64,000 nt of DNA. It comes from Diospyros lotus. Taxonomy: Eukaryota > Streptophyta > Magnoliopsida > Ericales > Ebenaceae. The DNA lies in contig NC_068347.1 in NCBI RefSeq assembly GCF_014633365.1, positions 35,072,116 through 35,136,115 of the forward strand. The letters are read 5' to 3'. Below, one piece after another: positions 37,801 to 49,800 of this stretch (positions are counted from its first letter, which is position 1; the number at the start of each line of letters is the position of its first letter). The notes under the pieces are model-generated. The model was not told where the DNA came from, did not search any database, and was given only the letters and a program-made list of their open reading frames with translations. The position numbers were made by a program, and so were the translations under genes.

Positions 37801-40800
37801 AAAGGAAATGCAACAGTAAATGCAGCAGCACCATTAAAGCTTTTGTTGAATAATGATGCGGTCACCAATCAAGACCCGACCCAAAGCCGACCCGACCACA
37901 CCGGAATAATATCATTGGAATAGTAACGGCAGAACAATATTTTAATACTTCATATTTTTAGAATTCTACTTGATTTAGGATTCTACTTCACGTTGGATTA
38001 TGATTTTATTTTTATTAGGATTTTAGTTGGATTTTATTTACAAATATTAGATGGATTTGGATTAGCCAAATACTATAAATATGCCTAGAATCTAGAATTT
38101 ATAATCAAGTTTTTCTCAATACAATTTCAGTAATCTATTTGGGTTTTCTTAGCAAAACAGTCTTATTTTTGCGTCTTCTTGAAAGTCAAGTTTCGGCCAT
38201 TGAAGTTTGTTCTTCCAAGGGTGTATTTTGGTATGTTTTCTTCACACTCGTGTTACACGCTGCGTCAGGTGGTATTAGAGCGGTTCATCAACCAATAAGA
38301 TGGCCAATCTTGAAGGTAACGGTAGCAACCAGCCTCGTGACGGTGATCAGGGGCTGCCTGCGGTTTGGAGAGCAATCAAAAAACAACGGGAAATAACTCG
38401 TACAATGGAGCAGCAATTGGAGCGAATCCGCAACCAATTGAGCATTTTACAACGAGTTAAGGATAATTGGAATCGGACTAATGGCGTGAATCAAGTCGGC
38501 TATGTTAAACGGGGAAGACCAGCCATGAATCCTAGAAGACCAATGATGGATGATAGCAATGATGAGGATGATCTTGGTCGTATGATAGCCAACTCTAGTG
38601 GTAAAGGGGTTAGGAGGAATGCGCAACAATACAACCATTGGGGAAACGATTAGTATAAACTAAAAAATGGCTTTTCGATGAGTTTGGAGCTTGATTTTGA
38701 AGATTATGTTGTCCCAGCAACCTCAACATTTGCAAGCTCAGGTCTAATTTATACTGCTAACATAACAGAAACTCTAAGGTTATTGACTCATATTGAGGTA
38801 TTTTCCAGTCCCAAGGGCTCTGGCATTGCTTCGCAACCTAATGACGGTGGCGTTTCTTCTAATCAGCTTGTGACTGTAAAGGAGATAAAGGTCATGGTAG
38901 CAAATCCTTCTACAGTTTATTCAAGCTCTGGCATGGTTGAATTGAAGGCAATAGGAACATATTCACCTTCGCGATTGCAAAAGCAAGAAGGTCACATGGG
39001 TTTCTTTGTGGATAGGAGTGTTGGATCTCCCAAGCTAGTTAACTCGGGTAGTGCAACTGTTTTTGATATTAATCTGAAATTAGATTATGAAACTAAGAAT
39101 GAAGTAACAGCTGCTGCTATAGCTAATCAAGTGCTTAGACCAGAGAAGGATTCAAGCATCAATATTTTAAGTGATGGAGAGACTACTAATAGTCATGGAA
39201 TAAGCCTTTATTCGAAACAGTTGCAAAAGAATGCTTCTCCTGGGAAGAAAAATCTACGAATGAATTCAGAAGCCGTTGAGGAGTTAAAATCAAGAAAGCT
39301 AATGAGAGGAGAAAGACCTGTGATAAGATTTACCAAATTAGAGAAGCGCCCAAGATGGAATGTTCAACATCCTCAATCTAATAGTAATAATGCAATGGAG
39401 GCAGAGGGCAACAAACATGACGATGGTTGGACCCATGCCAACGCAGATATGGCTAAGACGGGGAGGAATGTCTTTGCTCATGTTCTCTTAGCAAAAAAGT
39501 TCAAGCGGTTTAGGAAGATGTCAAGCAAATGTTGCACAAATAAGAAGTACGAGGCGACAACTGACAAGCATAGGAAGCACAAGGTATTTGAGGTTGAAGA
39601 TGAAGTCATGATATTCTTGAAGAAGGAACAAATTCCAGTAGAAAAACAAAACAACTTCAAGTCAAAGAAGTATGGTTCTTACAAGATTACAAAGAAGACC
39701 AATGATAATGCTTATGTTGTGGATTTGCCTAATCTCTCTCTTTGTACTTGTCGAATGTGGATTTATCCTACTCAGATAAAAATTTGATGTCGAATTTTTT
39801 CTCAAATGGAGGTGAATAATGCGGTAACCAATCAAAACCCAACCCAAGGCCGACCCGACCACACCGAAACAATATCACTATAATAGTAGCGGCAGAACGA
39901 TATTTTAATACTTCATATGTTTCAAAATTCTACTTGATTTATGATTCTACTTCATGTTTCTACTTGATTTAGGATTCTACATCATGTTGGATTAGGATTT
40001 TATTTTTATTAGGATTTTAGTTGGATTTTGTTTACAAATATTAGATGGATTTGGATTAGCCAAATACTATAAATATGCCTAGGATCTAGAGTTTGTAATC
40101 AAGTTTTTCTCAATACAATTTCAGCAACCTATTTGGGTTTTCTTAGCAAAACAGTCTTGTTTTTGCGTCTTCTTGAAAGTCAAGCTTTGGCCATTGAAGT
40201 TTGTTCTTTCAAGGATTTATTTTGGTGTGTTTTCTTCACAATCACGTTACACGTTGCGTCAAATAATTTGCAAGGAGAAAACATTCCCAAATATACTCTA
40301 TAGATCATGAAACAACAAGAACAGAAGAACTACAAGTGCTTGTGATTCCAATTTACTACAGAGGTATAAATTCTTACCAGCAGAACTCATATTTGCAAGG
40401 GGGTGTGCATGTCATGTGCATACAACCTTGGTTTTTCTCAATTGGTCGCTTGCATTTTGGACAGGGCTTGGAATTAGCTAATATCCTGATAATCATAGCA
40501 ACAAATATTTAGCATTGTGTAAAACCTCTAACATGTCAATTAACAGGAATTCTCTTAATTTATTAACATGCTGTTATAACATGAAAAAGAAAAAAAAAAT
40601 AAAAACAAAGACGACCTCCAATTTAATGAGTACTAGTATAATAAAGATTTTTCTACTATGAAACAAAAATGAACAGGTTGGAGCCGAAACTTTTTTCTAC
40701 AAAATGTACTGCTAATAAACCATAATCTGCAACAAGGAGATGATGACTAAAGCAACAATGGAATCTCCTTGTCATTACATGCAATACATTTTCAAATCCA

Positions 40801-43800
40801 GAGTTTACATGTGTCGTATACCTAGGGTTTAACCTATGATTGGATTGGAAAGTTGCAAGAATGAAGGGGGAAATTTCGAAGAAGAATAAGGAGAATCAGA
40901 AGAACAGAAAGTGAGGGAGAGAAAGATCGAGAGAGGGAGAGAGAATTTGGAGATGGGAAATCACAAATCAAAATATCATTTATCAATCAAAACATAATTT
41001 CTTCCTACAGCAGCGGCTTATTTATAGCCTCACCGCTTCTACACCCATGTGCAATCCATTTGGCTTCAACCCATACACCCATGTGCAATACGACTGTAAT
41101 CCTAACAAATTGCAAAATACCTTACAACTATTTATATCCCTATTACAATTTTGCCCCTTTACCCTAGATTCATGACAATTCCCCACACCTTAAAACATTC
41201 TTGTCCCCAAGAAATGCCAAACCTCCATAGCTTCCTATATGCCTTTTTCCTTCTCTTCCACAGCTTAGATGGAGAAGTTTTGAAAATTCTCTGTATGCAT
41301 AGAAAATTTGTAGTAGTTCTCATGTACACCTCAATTGGAACACATCCAAAATCGATCACTCTTCGTTGGTCAAAGTGAACAACTGAAATTTGTTGACTAT
41401 TGTCCTTACCAACTTTCCCCACCACAGTTTCTTCAATGTAGGCTGGTGCACGTCTAGGAGATTGGCTAATTGTGACCCCAATTTCCTTTAATATTTCATC
41501 ACCATTTTGGTCCAAGCCCTTGATGAATGCCTGTCCAAGTTCATCAGCTTTAGGATCAGTTGTTGTAAAGCTAATATAAGATTGTTCAAGTCCTAATTGT
41601 TCAATTAGACCACCTTCAACTACATGTGGACCATCACAATCTTGACCCTGCCTAGGATACATGTTATAGGCATTTCCATTCTCAGCTCCAAATCCAACAT
41701 GCTTTATAACTGATTTATACAAGTCAATGTTTAATTCCAAATCTGATTGTTCCCATGCTGTTCCAACAGCATCTCTCTGTCTTTTTGTTTCTTCTTCAGT
41801 ACTTCCAATGTTAATTCATGAAGCCTAGCACTATCAACAGTATGCTTGAGTGTCTTGGGCTAGAACACTGTCACCATTGGCCTCTAACTCTTTGTTTAAG
41901 CCAATCATGAAGCTTGAAATGAAATAGGCCTCTGTCAAATAGGGGTTATGATTGAGCATCAGGGCCTTCAGCTCTTCAAATCTCAATTGATACTCCATCA
42001 GTGACCCTACTTGCTAGATTTTGTTGAACTCTTCCACCACATTAGACGAGCCCCGATCTCCAAACCTCTCCTTAGGCTATCCCATTTTAAGGGACTCCTC
42101 TTGGTTAAAACTTCCGTGATAATCATCCGAGACATTTTTTCTCGGTTTATCGAAGAATTCAGTAGGAAAGTTGACGTTATACCTCTTAATCGGCATCCTT
42201 GCAAACTTCTACAGCTGCTCTCGTAGTACACAACCCCATTCCACGCACAATTCGTATATCACTCTTCTTGTTTCCTTGTCCAATCGGCTGGACTCATTAT
42301 CAAATTTCTTTTCCTCTGTCTCGTGCTTTAGGCCATAATAAGGTAGGAGTAGTGCCAATCGAGAAGAAAATGAGAGAGACTAGACTACGATGGTTTGGTC
42401 ATGTGAGAAAAAAACTAAGAGACGCTCTTATGAGAAGAGTTGATGAAATGGGACAATTAGTCAAAAAAAAAGGTAGAGGCAGACCCAAGAAGACTTTGGG
42501 AGAGACATTAAAATTTGATATGAAATGTATGGACCTAAATGAAGATATGACAAAAGACAAAAATACATGAAAATCTAGAATTCATGTAGCCGACCCCACA
42601 TAGTGAGATGAAGGCTGGATATGTTGTTGTTTGTTGTTGTCTCATGCTTTAGGCCAAAATCCTCGTGATTTCTACCTCCGACTAAAAATACAACATTCTT
42701 CGGCTACAATTTAGACTCCACTTGTTTTGTGTGTGCACTGCTCCCCATGGCTAGCTTCTCACGAACAGGGCACCCCATTGAAAATGTAGCACTCTTCTGC
42801 TGCAATTGAGACCCCCATTGTCTCATGCATGCACTGCTCCCCATGGCTAGTTTCTCACAAACACGACACTTCGAAGACCAAGGGGTAGGGGTTCCTATAC
42901 ATACCGCTCTTCTTCGAACAAGTTAACCAGATTTAAAAGCCAAAATCAACCTCTTGTTTCCTTTACTCACAGCCTAGAGCACCAATAAATGAGTAGGATA
43001 AGTTGGAAGAATCTGCTTCTCAAACGGAATCTGCCTCTGATTTTACTTCCCTTCTGTCTCTGCTTCACAACAGCTGCCTTATGGTACTACTTACAGATTT
43101 GCAATCGGCTACTCTGAATCCACCTCCTATATTGATCGACTCTTATGCAGTCGAGACAATTTACCGGATTCAAGCTGAAAATCACTGCTTCGTCCCTCAA
43201 TCTCGAGCACAAAACACTGAAATTAGTGGCCAAGGGTCACTCACCTACTTTGCCTTCCAAAAATTGAACAAAAATTCAAACCAGCTGGTCTGTTATAGTC
43301 ACGAGGATAATCTCGCTTTGTGATGACTTCCGATTTGGACTGCAATCTCCCAAAAACCAGTTGATTCTAAAACACTGCTACTATTTGCCTATTCCGCCTC
43401 AATTGATGCTTCAATTTCAATAAACTTAATATGTTGTGCAACCCGAATACCAGCTAAACCTAATTGACTCAATTTAATTCCCTTTGAAAATCTTTCGTAA
43501 ACCAACCTACTCTACTACAATCTTTCTAGAAGCACAATCAGTTTTTGTTGTTGCCAAGAATCAATCAGAAATCGCCCGGGTCTATACTCGATCAACTTTG
43601 TTGTGGCTTCCTGCAGGTCGCTTACTGTTAACGTCCCAAGTCACCGGAATCTCGTCACTGGTCGCTTGCCTATCCTGATTCACTTAACTCACAAAATAGT
43701 AACTGGGATGCAGCCATTTGATTGCACCTTCAAAATTCGAGTCTAACCACGAAGAGTTGCCGGAATCACAATCGAAATCATCGGACCTGCTTTGCCTAAT

Positions 43801-46800
43801 CACCGACCACAATTGACAATGGCCATGTCTCCCACTTCCTCGTCCAACTCACCCGTGAACCTCCTGGCCGTTCGCATCACCACCTTCGACGAACTTCCTC
43901 ACCAATCGCAAATGTTCCTCTATATTGATCGTCGATGGGCTCACACTCATCTCACCTACCTGCAACGACCTAGATAGGTTCCGAGAGTTGTTAATTTCAC
44001 TACTCGAACTCGCCTGACTACAACTAGTTTCCATAATTGCCTCTACCTCATCTTCACGTCTAGAATCAAATGAAATCACAATTGAGGACGATTGCTCTAA
44101 TACCAATTGTTGTGTACTTAGGGTTTAACCTATGATTGGATTGGAAAATTGGAAGAATGAAGGGGGAAATTTAGAAGAATAGGGAGAATCAGAACAAAAA
44201 GTAAGGGAGAGAGAGAGAGAGAGAATTTGGAGGTGGAAAATCAGAATATCATTTATCAATCAAAACATAATTTCTTCCTACAACAATGGCTTATTTATAG
44301 CCTCATCGCTCTTGCACCCATGCACAATCTGTTTGGCCTCAACCCATACACCCATGTGCAGTACAACTATAATCCTAACAAATTGCAAAATACCTTCTAA
44401 CAACTATTTATATCCCTATTACAATTTTTTCCTTCTATTGCTCCTAGGGTCATGACAACATGCTATATACAAACTTGAAACCAACTCTTATGTTTCTCAT
44501 AGAAGTAAAATGATAAACTCATCACTTAAACTAGCGACATCTTGGATAACTCAAATATCAGTTTTTGGAATAAAAATACTTTAGAAAATAAAATATACTA
44601 CCATAACCTGTAAAGCATTTCCTTTGTCCCTCAATTTATTTAAGAAGTGCGTGGATATAAAAACAGTCCCATGTCTAACAAGTGTGTATTAAATTGCCAC
44701 AAGTATGAATTATATAGTAGTATATAACATCCAAGAATTATGAGTGTGGAGACAGGTGAAAGACAAAGAACAAGCCTAGAAAGGGATAGAGGTAAAGCAT
44801 GAGGTTAGTAATGCCATGAATACAGGACTACTGATATCCATCTTGGGGTGAGAGCCCCTAATATACAGAACCACAAAAATGAGAAGCACACTCTTTAGCC
44901 TATCAGTAAATAAAGGAATAAGTGGTTCCTATTCCCTCCAAAGTACAAATCCATCACAATGCATCATCCTTGTAGAATTACACACCTGTTTGTAATTCAT
45001 ACTGATTTATCTTTTTCATGTTCTACAGCTACCCAAAGCAAACATACCCTCTTCCTTAATCCTCTTAAACCCAGCTACTAATACCTCTAAATTTATTTTT
45101 GTTGTATCAAAATGAAAACATACATGCAGTATAGCCCACAGAAATGGTATTTTCACACTGTTGACAGCTGCCAGTGAATGCTAAACCTGAATGTCCCATA
45201 AAGTGTATTCATCTTTAGTCCACTGAGGAAATTTTCCATTCCTTGATTGAGTGAATAATACAGCCTCGACTAAGAAAAAAGCTGTCTACTTAAAGAAGGG
45301 TTAACTATACCAATAATCACTCAACTTTACATTCTGTTACTATTTGGTCACTGAATTTTGAAATGTTACCTATTAGTCACCGATATTTTAAAACTGTTAT
45401 TGCTTAATCACTGAACTTTAAAATGTTACCTGTTAGTCATTAATATTTCAAAATTGTTTTTCACCGGTCACTCATTAGTCACTGAACTTTAAGTTCACGA
45501 GTGACAGATGAGAAACAATTTTGAAATATTAGTAACTAACAGGTAATATTTTAAAGTTAAGTGACTAAGTAGAAACATATTTAAAATATCAGTGATTAAT
45601 GGATAACGTTTTAAAGTTTAGTGATTATTGGTGTAATTAACCCGCTTAAAGAAACATAAACTGAATCATTTATAGCAAAAGAACTAAAACAATTGGAGCA
45701 ACCTAGTGTTGACACGTAATTCACCATATAAGTATCCAAAAAGCAAAATAGAGAAGGATGAACATAAGGCAGAACGTCTATGTGCCAAGCAACAATAAGT
45801 TAAACCTCTAATCTCCATCCAAGAAATGTGAATCTTGCTCCAATATGACATACAAACTAAGTACAAAAATAAGAATATTCACAAGAAAAATTATTCGGGA
45901 AAAATATCAATCACGAAAACAAGTTTCTTTGCTGCAACACATGCACTACCTGTTAAATACATTTGTACTAGATTAGGGCTTGTAATGTATGGGAAGTGTC
46001 ATGTTGTATTTTTTGTATTTGTTCTTCTAGAAAGAGATGTTTTTAAAAGGCTGACCGAGATTGTTTTAATTGCCATTTGGGCAGTCGGTCATGAGGTTAT
46101 CTCTTGCCCTTATAGCTTATAAATAGGGGCCGAGAGGTAGGCTTTGAGAGGGCTTTCAGTTGTGGGTTTACAAACTGTCTTGTGCGAGTATGTGCGGTGA
46201 GAAGGAGGGTATATCTTTCTGCTTTACAACTCTATATAGCTTTCAAGTTTCTGGGCTAGGTGAGAGTTGGGTTTTGTGCCACATGTAATCGTGTATTGGT
46301 ATTCAAGATGGTGGAGAAAGCTAAGGGCAAAGCCAATCTGGATGTAGGTCTTAATTGAGACCGAACTAGGATAATCTTATTGAGTTGTTTTTTGTCGTTC
46401 TTGCTTGTTTTCTTGATTGATTCTGGTTTACTACTATGTTACGAATTAGAGAGATCATTGGGTGTGCTTGAGTGATTGAGAAATCATAGCTAAAGGTGAG
46501 ATCTAGGTTAACAACTTGGTATCAGAGCCCGATCACCTCTGGAATTGATCAAAGATTCAAGAATCTCAAGACGAAGAAGGCGATCTCAGGGAATCAAGAA
46601 CGGCACCAATTGCTTCTCGATCAAATATCGACAAGTTCAATGGGAGCAACGATTTCGACCTATGGAGGATCAAGATGGAAGCACTCCTCTGCAGTCTCGA
46701 TATGGAGGAGGCGCTGGAACAAGAAGAAACAACCAAGGGAGAATCAATCGGGAAAGAACTTCAAGTTCTAACCGCATAACAGAATGAGGCACGGGTACAG

Positions 46801-49800
46801 ATCAAGAAGAAGGCTTATAGCCTTCTTATTTTGAGCCTTGGAGACAAAGTGCTCAGGGAAGTGTCAAGGCTGAAGTCAGTGGCAGAAATCTGGAAGAAGT
46901 TGGAAGATTTGTATCTCAAGAAGACTCTCTCCAGCTAGTTATTTCTCAAGGCCAAGTTTTTTAATTTTAAGATGCATGAAAATCAGAAGCTCCAGGATCA
47001 TTTAGATGATTTTAACAAACTTTGTTTAGACCTAGAAAACGTTAAATATGAAGAAGAAGACAAAGCCCTAGTTCTCCTATATTCATTACCTAAGACCTAT
47101 GAGAATTTTGTAGATATTCTCCAGTATGGTAGGGATAAACTCTCTTTAGATGATGTAATAGGAGTATTAAACTCTAAAGATTTGAGAATTAAAATGGATA
47201 GTAAATCCTCACCAGCAGATGCATTAACTGCAAGGTCAAGAAGTTCTAAGAAAGATTCTAAGAACAAAGGTAAATCAAGATCTAAATCTAGCAATGGAAA
47301 AGGGCCAATTAAATGCTATTATTGTCAACAAGAGGGTCACATTAAAGTGACACTGTCCTAAGAGGAAGAAGGACTATGCTGATAAAGAGAAATCTGATTG
47401 GGGGGGGGGGGTGTTAATGTATGTGATACCGGATATGATAGTGCAGATGCATTAACTGTAAGTGACAAATCTAACAGCCAAGAATGGGTCATGGACTCAG
47501 GCTACTCTTTCCACATGACCCTTAGGAAGCAATGGATCCAAAACTTTAAGGAAATAAATGGGGGAAAGGTCCTATTTGGAAACGATTATGAATGTAAGGT
47601 CCAAGGGGTGGGAGATGTTATTAGATTAAAAACGCATGATGGAACCTTTAGGACCCTCACAGCTGTGAGATATGTTCCTGAACTTAAGAGAAACTTGGTT
47701 TCTCTTGGGGAATTGGATAGGTGCGGATATAAATTCAAAGGTGGGGGTGGAGTGATAAAGATAAATAAAGGCTCCCTAGTATGCATGAAAGTTGTGTTAA
47801 GAAATAGAATCTATTTCCTGCAAGCATCCACCTTATGGGGAGAAGCTGCAAGCGTAAGCTCGAATTCTCATGATAAGGCAAGATTGTGGCATCTAAGAAT
47901 GTCACACACTAGTGAGCAAAGGCTCGAGGAACTTGCTAAACAAGGGATATTGGAGTTAGGTCAGTCCCTAGATCTAAGCAAGTGTGAATCTTGCATTTAT
48001 GGGAAGGCAGCTAAGATTAAATTTAACAAAACAGCTATCCATTCATCAAAAGCACCCCTAGACTACATCCATTCAGATCTGTGGGGCCCAACTCAAACCA
48101 TGACTCATGGGGGCTCTCAGTACTTTCTATCCATAATAGATGATTTCTCAAGAATGCTTTGGGTATATGTTCTAAAGTCTAAGGATAACACCTTTGAAAC
48201 TTTCAGAACTTGGAAAAAAATGGTAGAAAATCAAATAGGTAGAACAGTGAAGGTTATTAGGACTAATAATGGATTAGAGTTTTACAATAGGGATTTTAAT
48301 CAAATGTGTAAGGAGGGACGCATAATTAGACACTTAACAGCCCCCGGAAACCCTAAGCAAAACGGGCTAGCTGAGAGGACGAACCATACTCTATTAGAGA
48401 GAGTAAGATGCATGCTCTTTCATGCAAATTTGCCCAAATCCTTTTGGGGAGAGGCTATGTCCACAATAGCTTATATTTTAAATAGATCACCCTTGGCAAC
48501 AATCCAGACTCCATATGAAAGATGGACAGGGCATAAACCGAGCCTATCACACCTTAGAATATGAAGCAAGGGAAATTAGAGCCAAGAGCCAAGAAATGCC
48601 TATTTATAGGCTACCCCCCAGGTGTTAAAGGTTATAAACTTTGGAACCTGAAATCAGATGGTCCTAGGACTATAGTCACAAGAGATGTGACATTTGATGA
48701 GTCATCTACCATAAAATTAGACAACCTTCAAACCTTAGCATAGTCTAGGAGAGGAAAAAGATGTTGTCCAAGTAAAAATCTCAGGATTTGACCCATCTAA
48801 TACCCCAGAACAATCTGAAACTGCATATGAGTTTCAAGGATAGTAATCATGAAAATGATCAGGCCCTTGACCAAGCCCAAGAATCTTCTCATCATGAAGA
48901 ATATGAGGTAGATAGTGATGTAAACTCCAGTCTAGGTGACAAACCAATCTGAACAGATATAGTGTTGCAAGGGATAGACGACCTAGGGTCCAAAAACCAC
49001 CTAAGAGATTCGGGTATTTTGATCTGGTAGCCTATGCGTTTACCAATGCAACCGAAATAGGAGGGGAAGAACCTCTTACCTATGAAGAGGTAATGTCTTC
49101 TAAGGATGCTGGAAAATGGCAAGAAGCCATGAGTCTGAAATAGATTCTTTAAAGAAGAATCAGACTTGGGAATTGGTTGAAAGGCCAAAGGGGCAGCGCA
49201 TGGTCAAGTGGTTGTTTAAGATCAAGCAAAGGGTAGGAATTAACCCTAAGCCTAGGTATAAGGTTAGGTAGGTTGCTAGGGGGTTTACCCAAGTTCAAGG
49301 AATTAATTTTAATGAAGTATTCTCCCCAGTAATGAGACATACATCTATAAGGGTTCTTTTAGCCATAACAGCCCACTTAGATCTCAAATTAGAGCAGATG
49401 GATGTTACCACTGCTTTCCTCTATGGGGACTTAGAGGAGAAAATTCTAATGGACCAACCAAAGGGTTTTGAAGCTAAATGAGAGATGGAGAAGGTATGTT
49501 TGCTTAAGAAGTCCCTATATGGACTTAAGCAGTCCCCAAAGCAATGGTATCGTAAATTTGATATGGTAATGGTAAGCAAAGGGTATTCTAGAAGTTTCTA
49601 TGATAGTTGTGTGTACTATAAGCATGTTACACCTAGCATTTCAATGTATTTACTATTATATGTGGATGACATGCTCATTGCAAGTCAATCCCATCAAGAA
49701 ATCCAGCTTCTCAAACAAAAGTTGAAAGTTGAATTTGAAATGAAAGAGTTAGGTAAAGCTAGGAAAATTCTAGAAATAGAAATTTCTAGAGACACTCAAC

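Larger units (their letters stand above)
37854..40261 (+). mobile_element. Non-autonomous Ty3/Gypsy LTR element, 2.4 kb, with 5-bp TSD
   Basis: LTRs at 37854-38267 and 39817-40261 begin TGATGCGG/TAATGCGG and end TGCGTCA. The target duplication AATAA lies at 37849-37853 and 40262-40266. TGGTATTAGAGCGG after the left LTR is an initiator-Met-type primer site, and AAATGGAGGTGAA is the polypurine tract. The interior is only 1.55 kb: a gag N-terminal frame, a 369-aa frame and no protease or reverse transcriptase. It fills the ARI intron 37685-40377, whose original size was about 280 bp. Confidence 0.92.
40812..44457 (-). mobile_element. Degenerate LTR retrotransposon on -, 3.6 kb, with 5-bp TSD
   Basis: LTRs lie at 40812-41177 and about 44111-44457, both rich in AGGGTTTAACCTATGATTGG at one end and closing with TCATGACA. 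The target duplication ACATG is at 40807-40811 and 44458-44462. On -, GGTATTAGAGC beside the right LTR is the primer site, and AAGGTGTGGGGAAT beside the left LTR is the polypurine tract; a TATA box (CTATAAATAAGCC) in the right LTR also reads on -. The interior has a gag remnant ([20 protein letters not shown] near 42005-41945) but no pol. An RTE LINE piece is nested at 42336-42638. Confidence 0.9.

Noticed and set aside
43003..43977. Plus-strand frames in the 40812-44457 element
   Set aside because: They lie antisense to the element and show no known domains; the frames are short.
47401..47410. G10 run as a possible programmed frameshift site
   Set aside because: The element has other frameshifts and stops, so a homopolymer length change is simpler.
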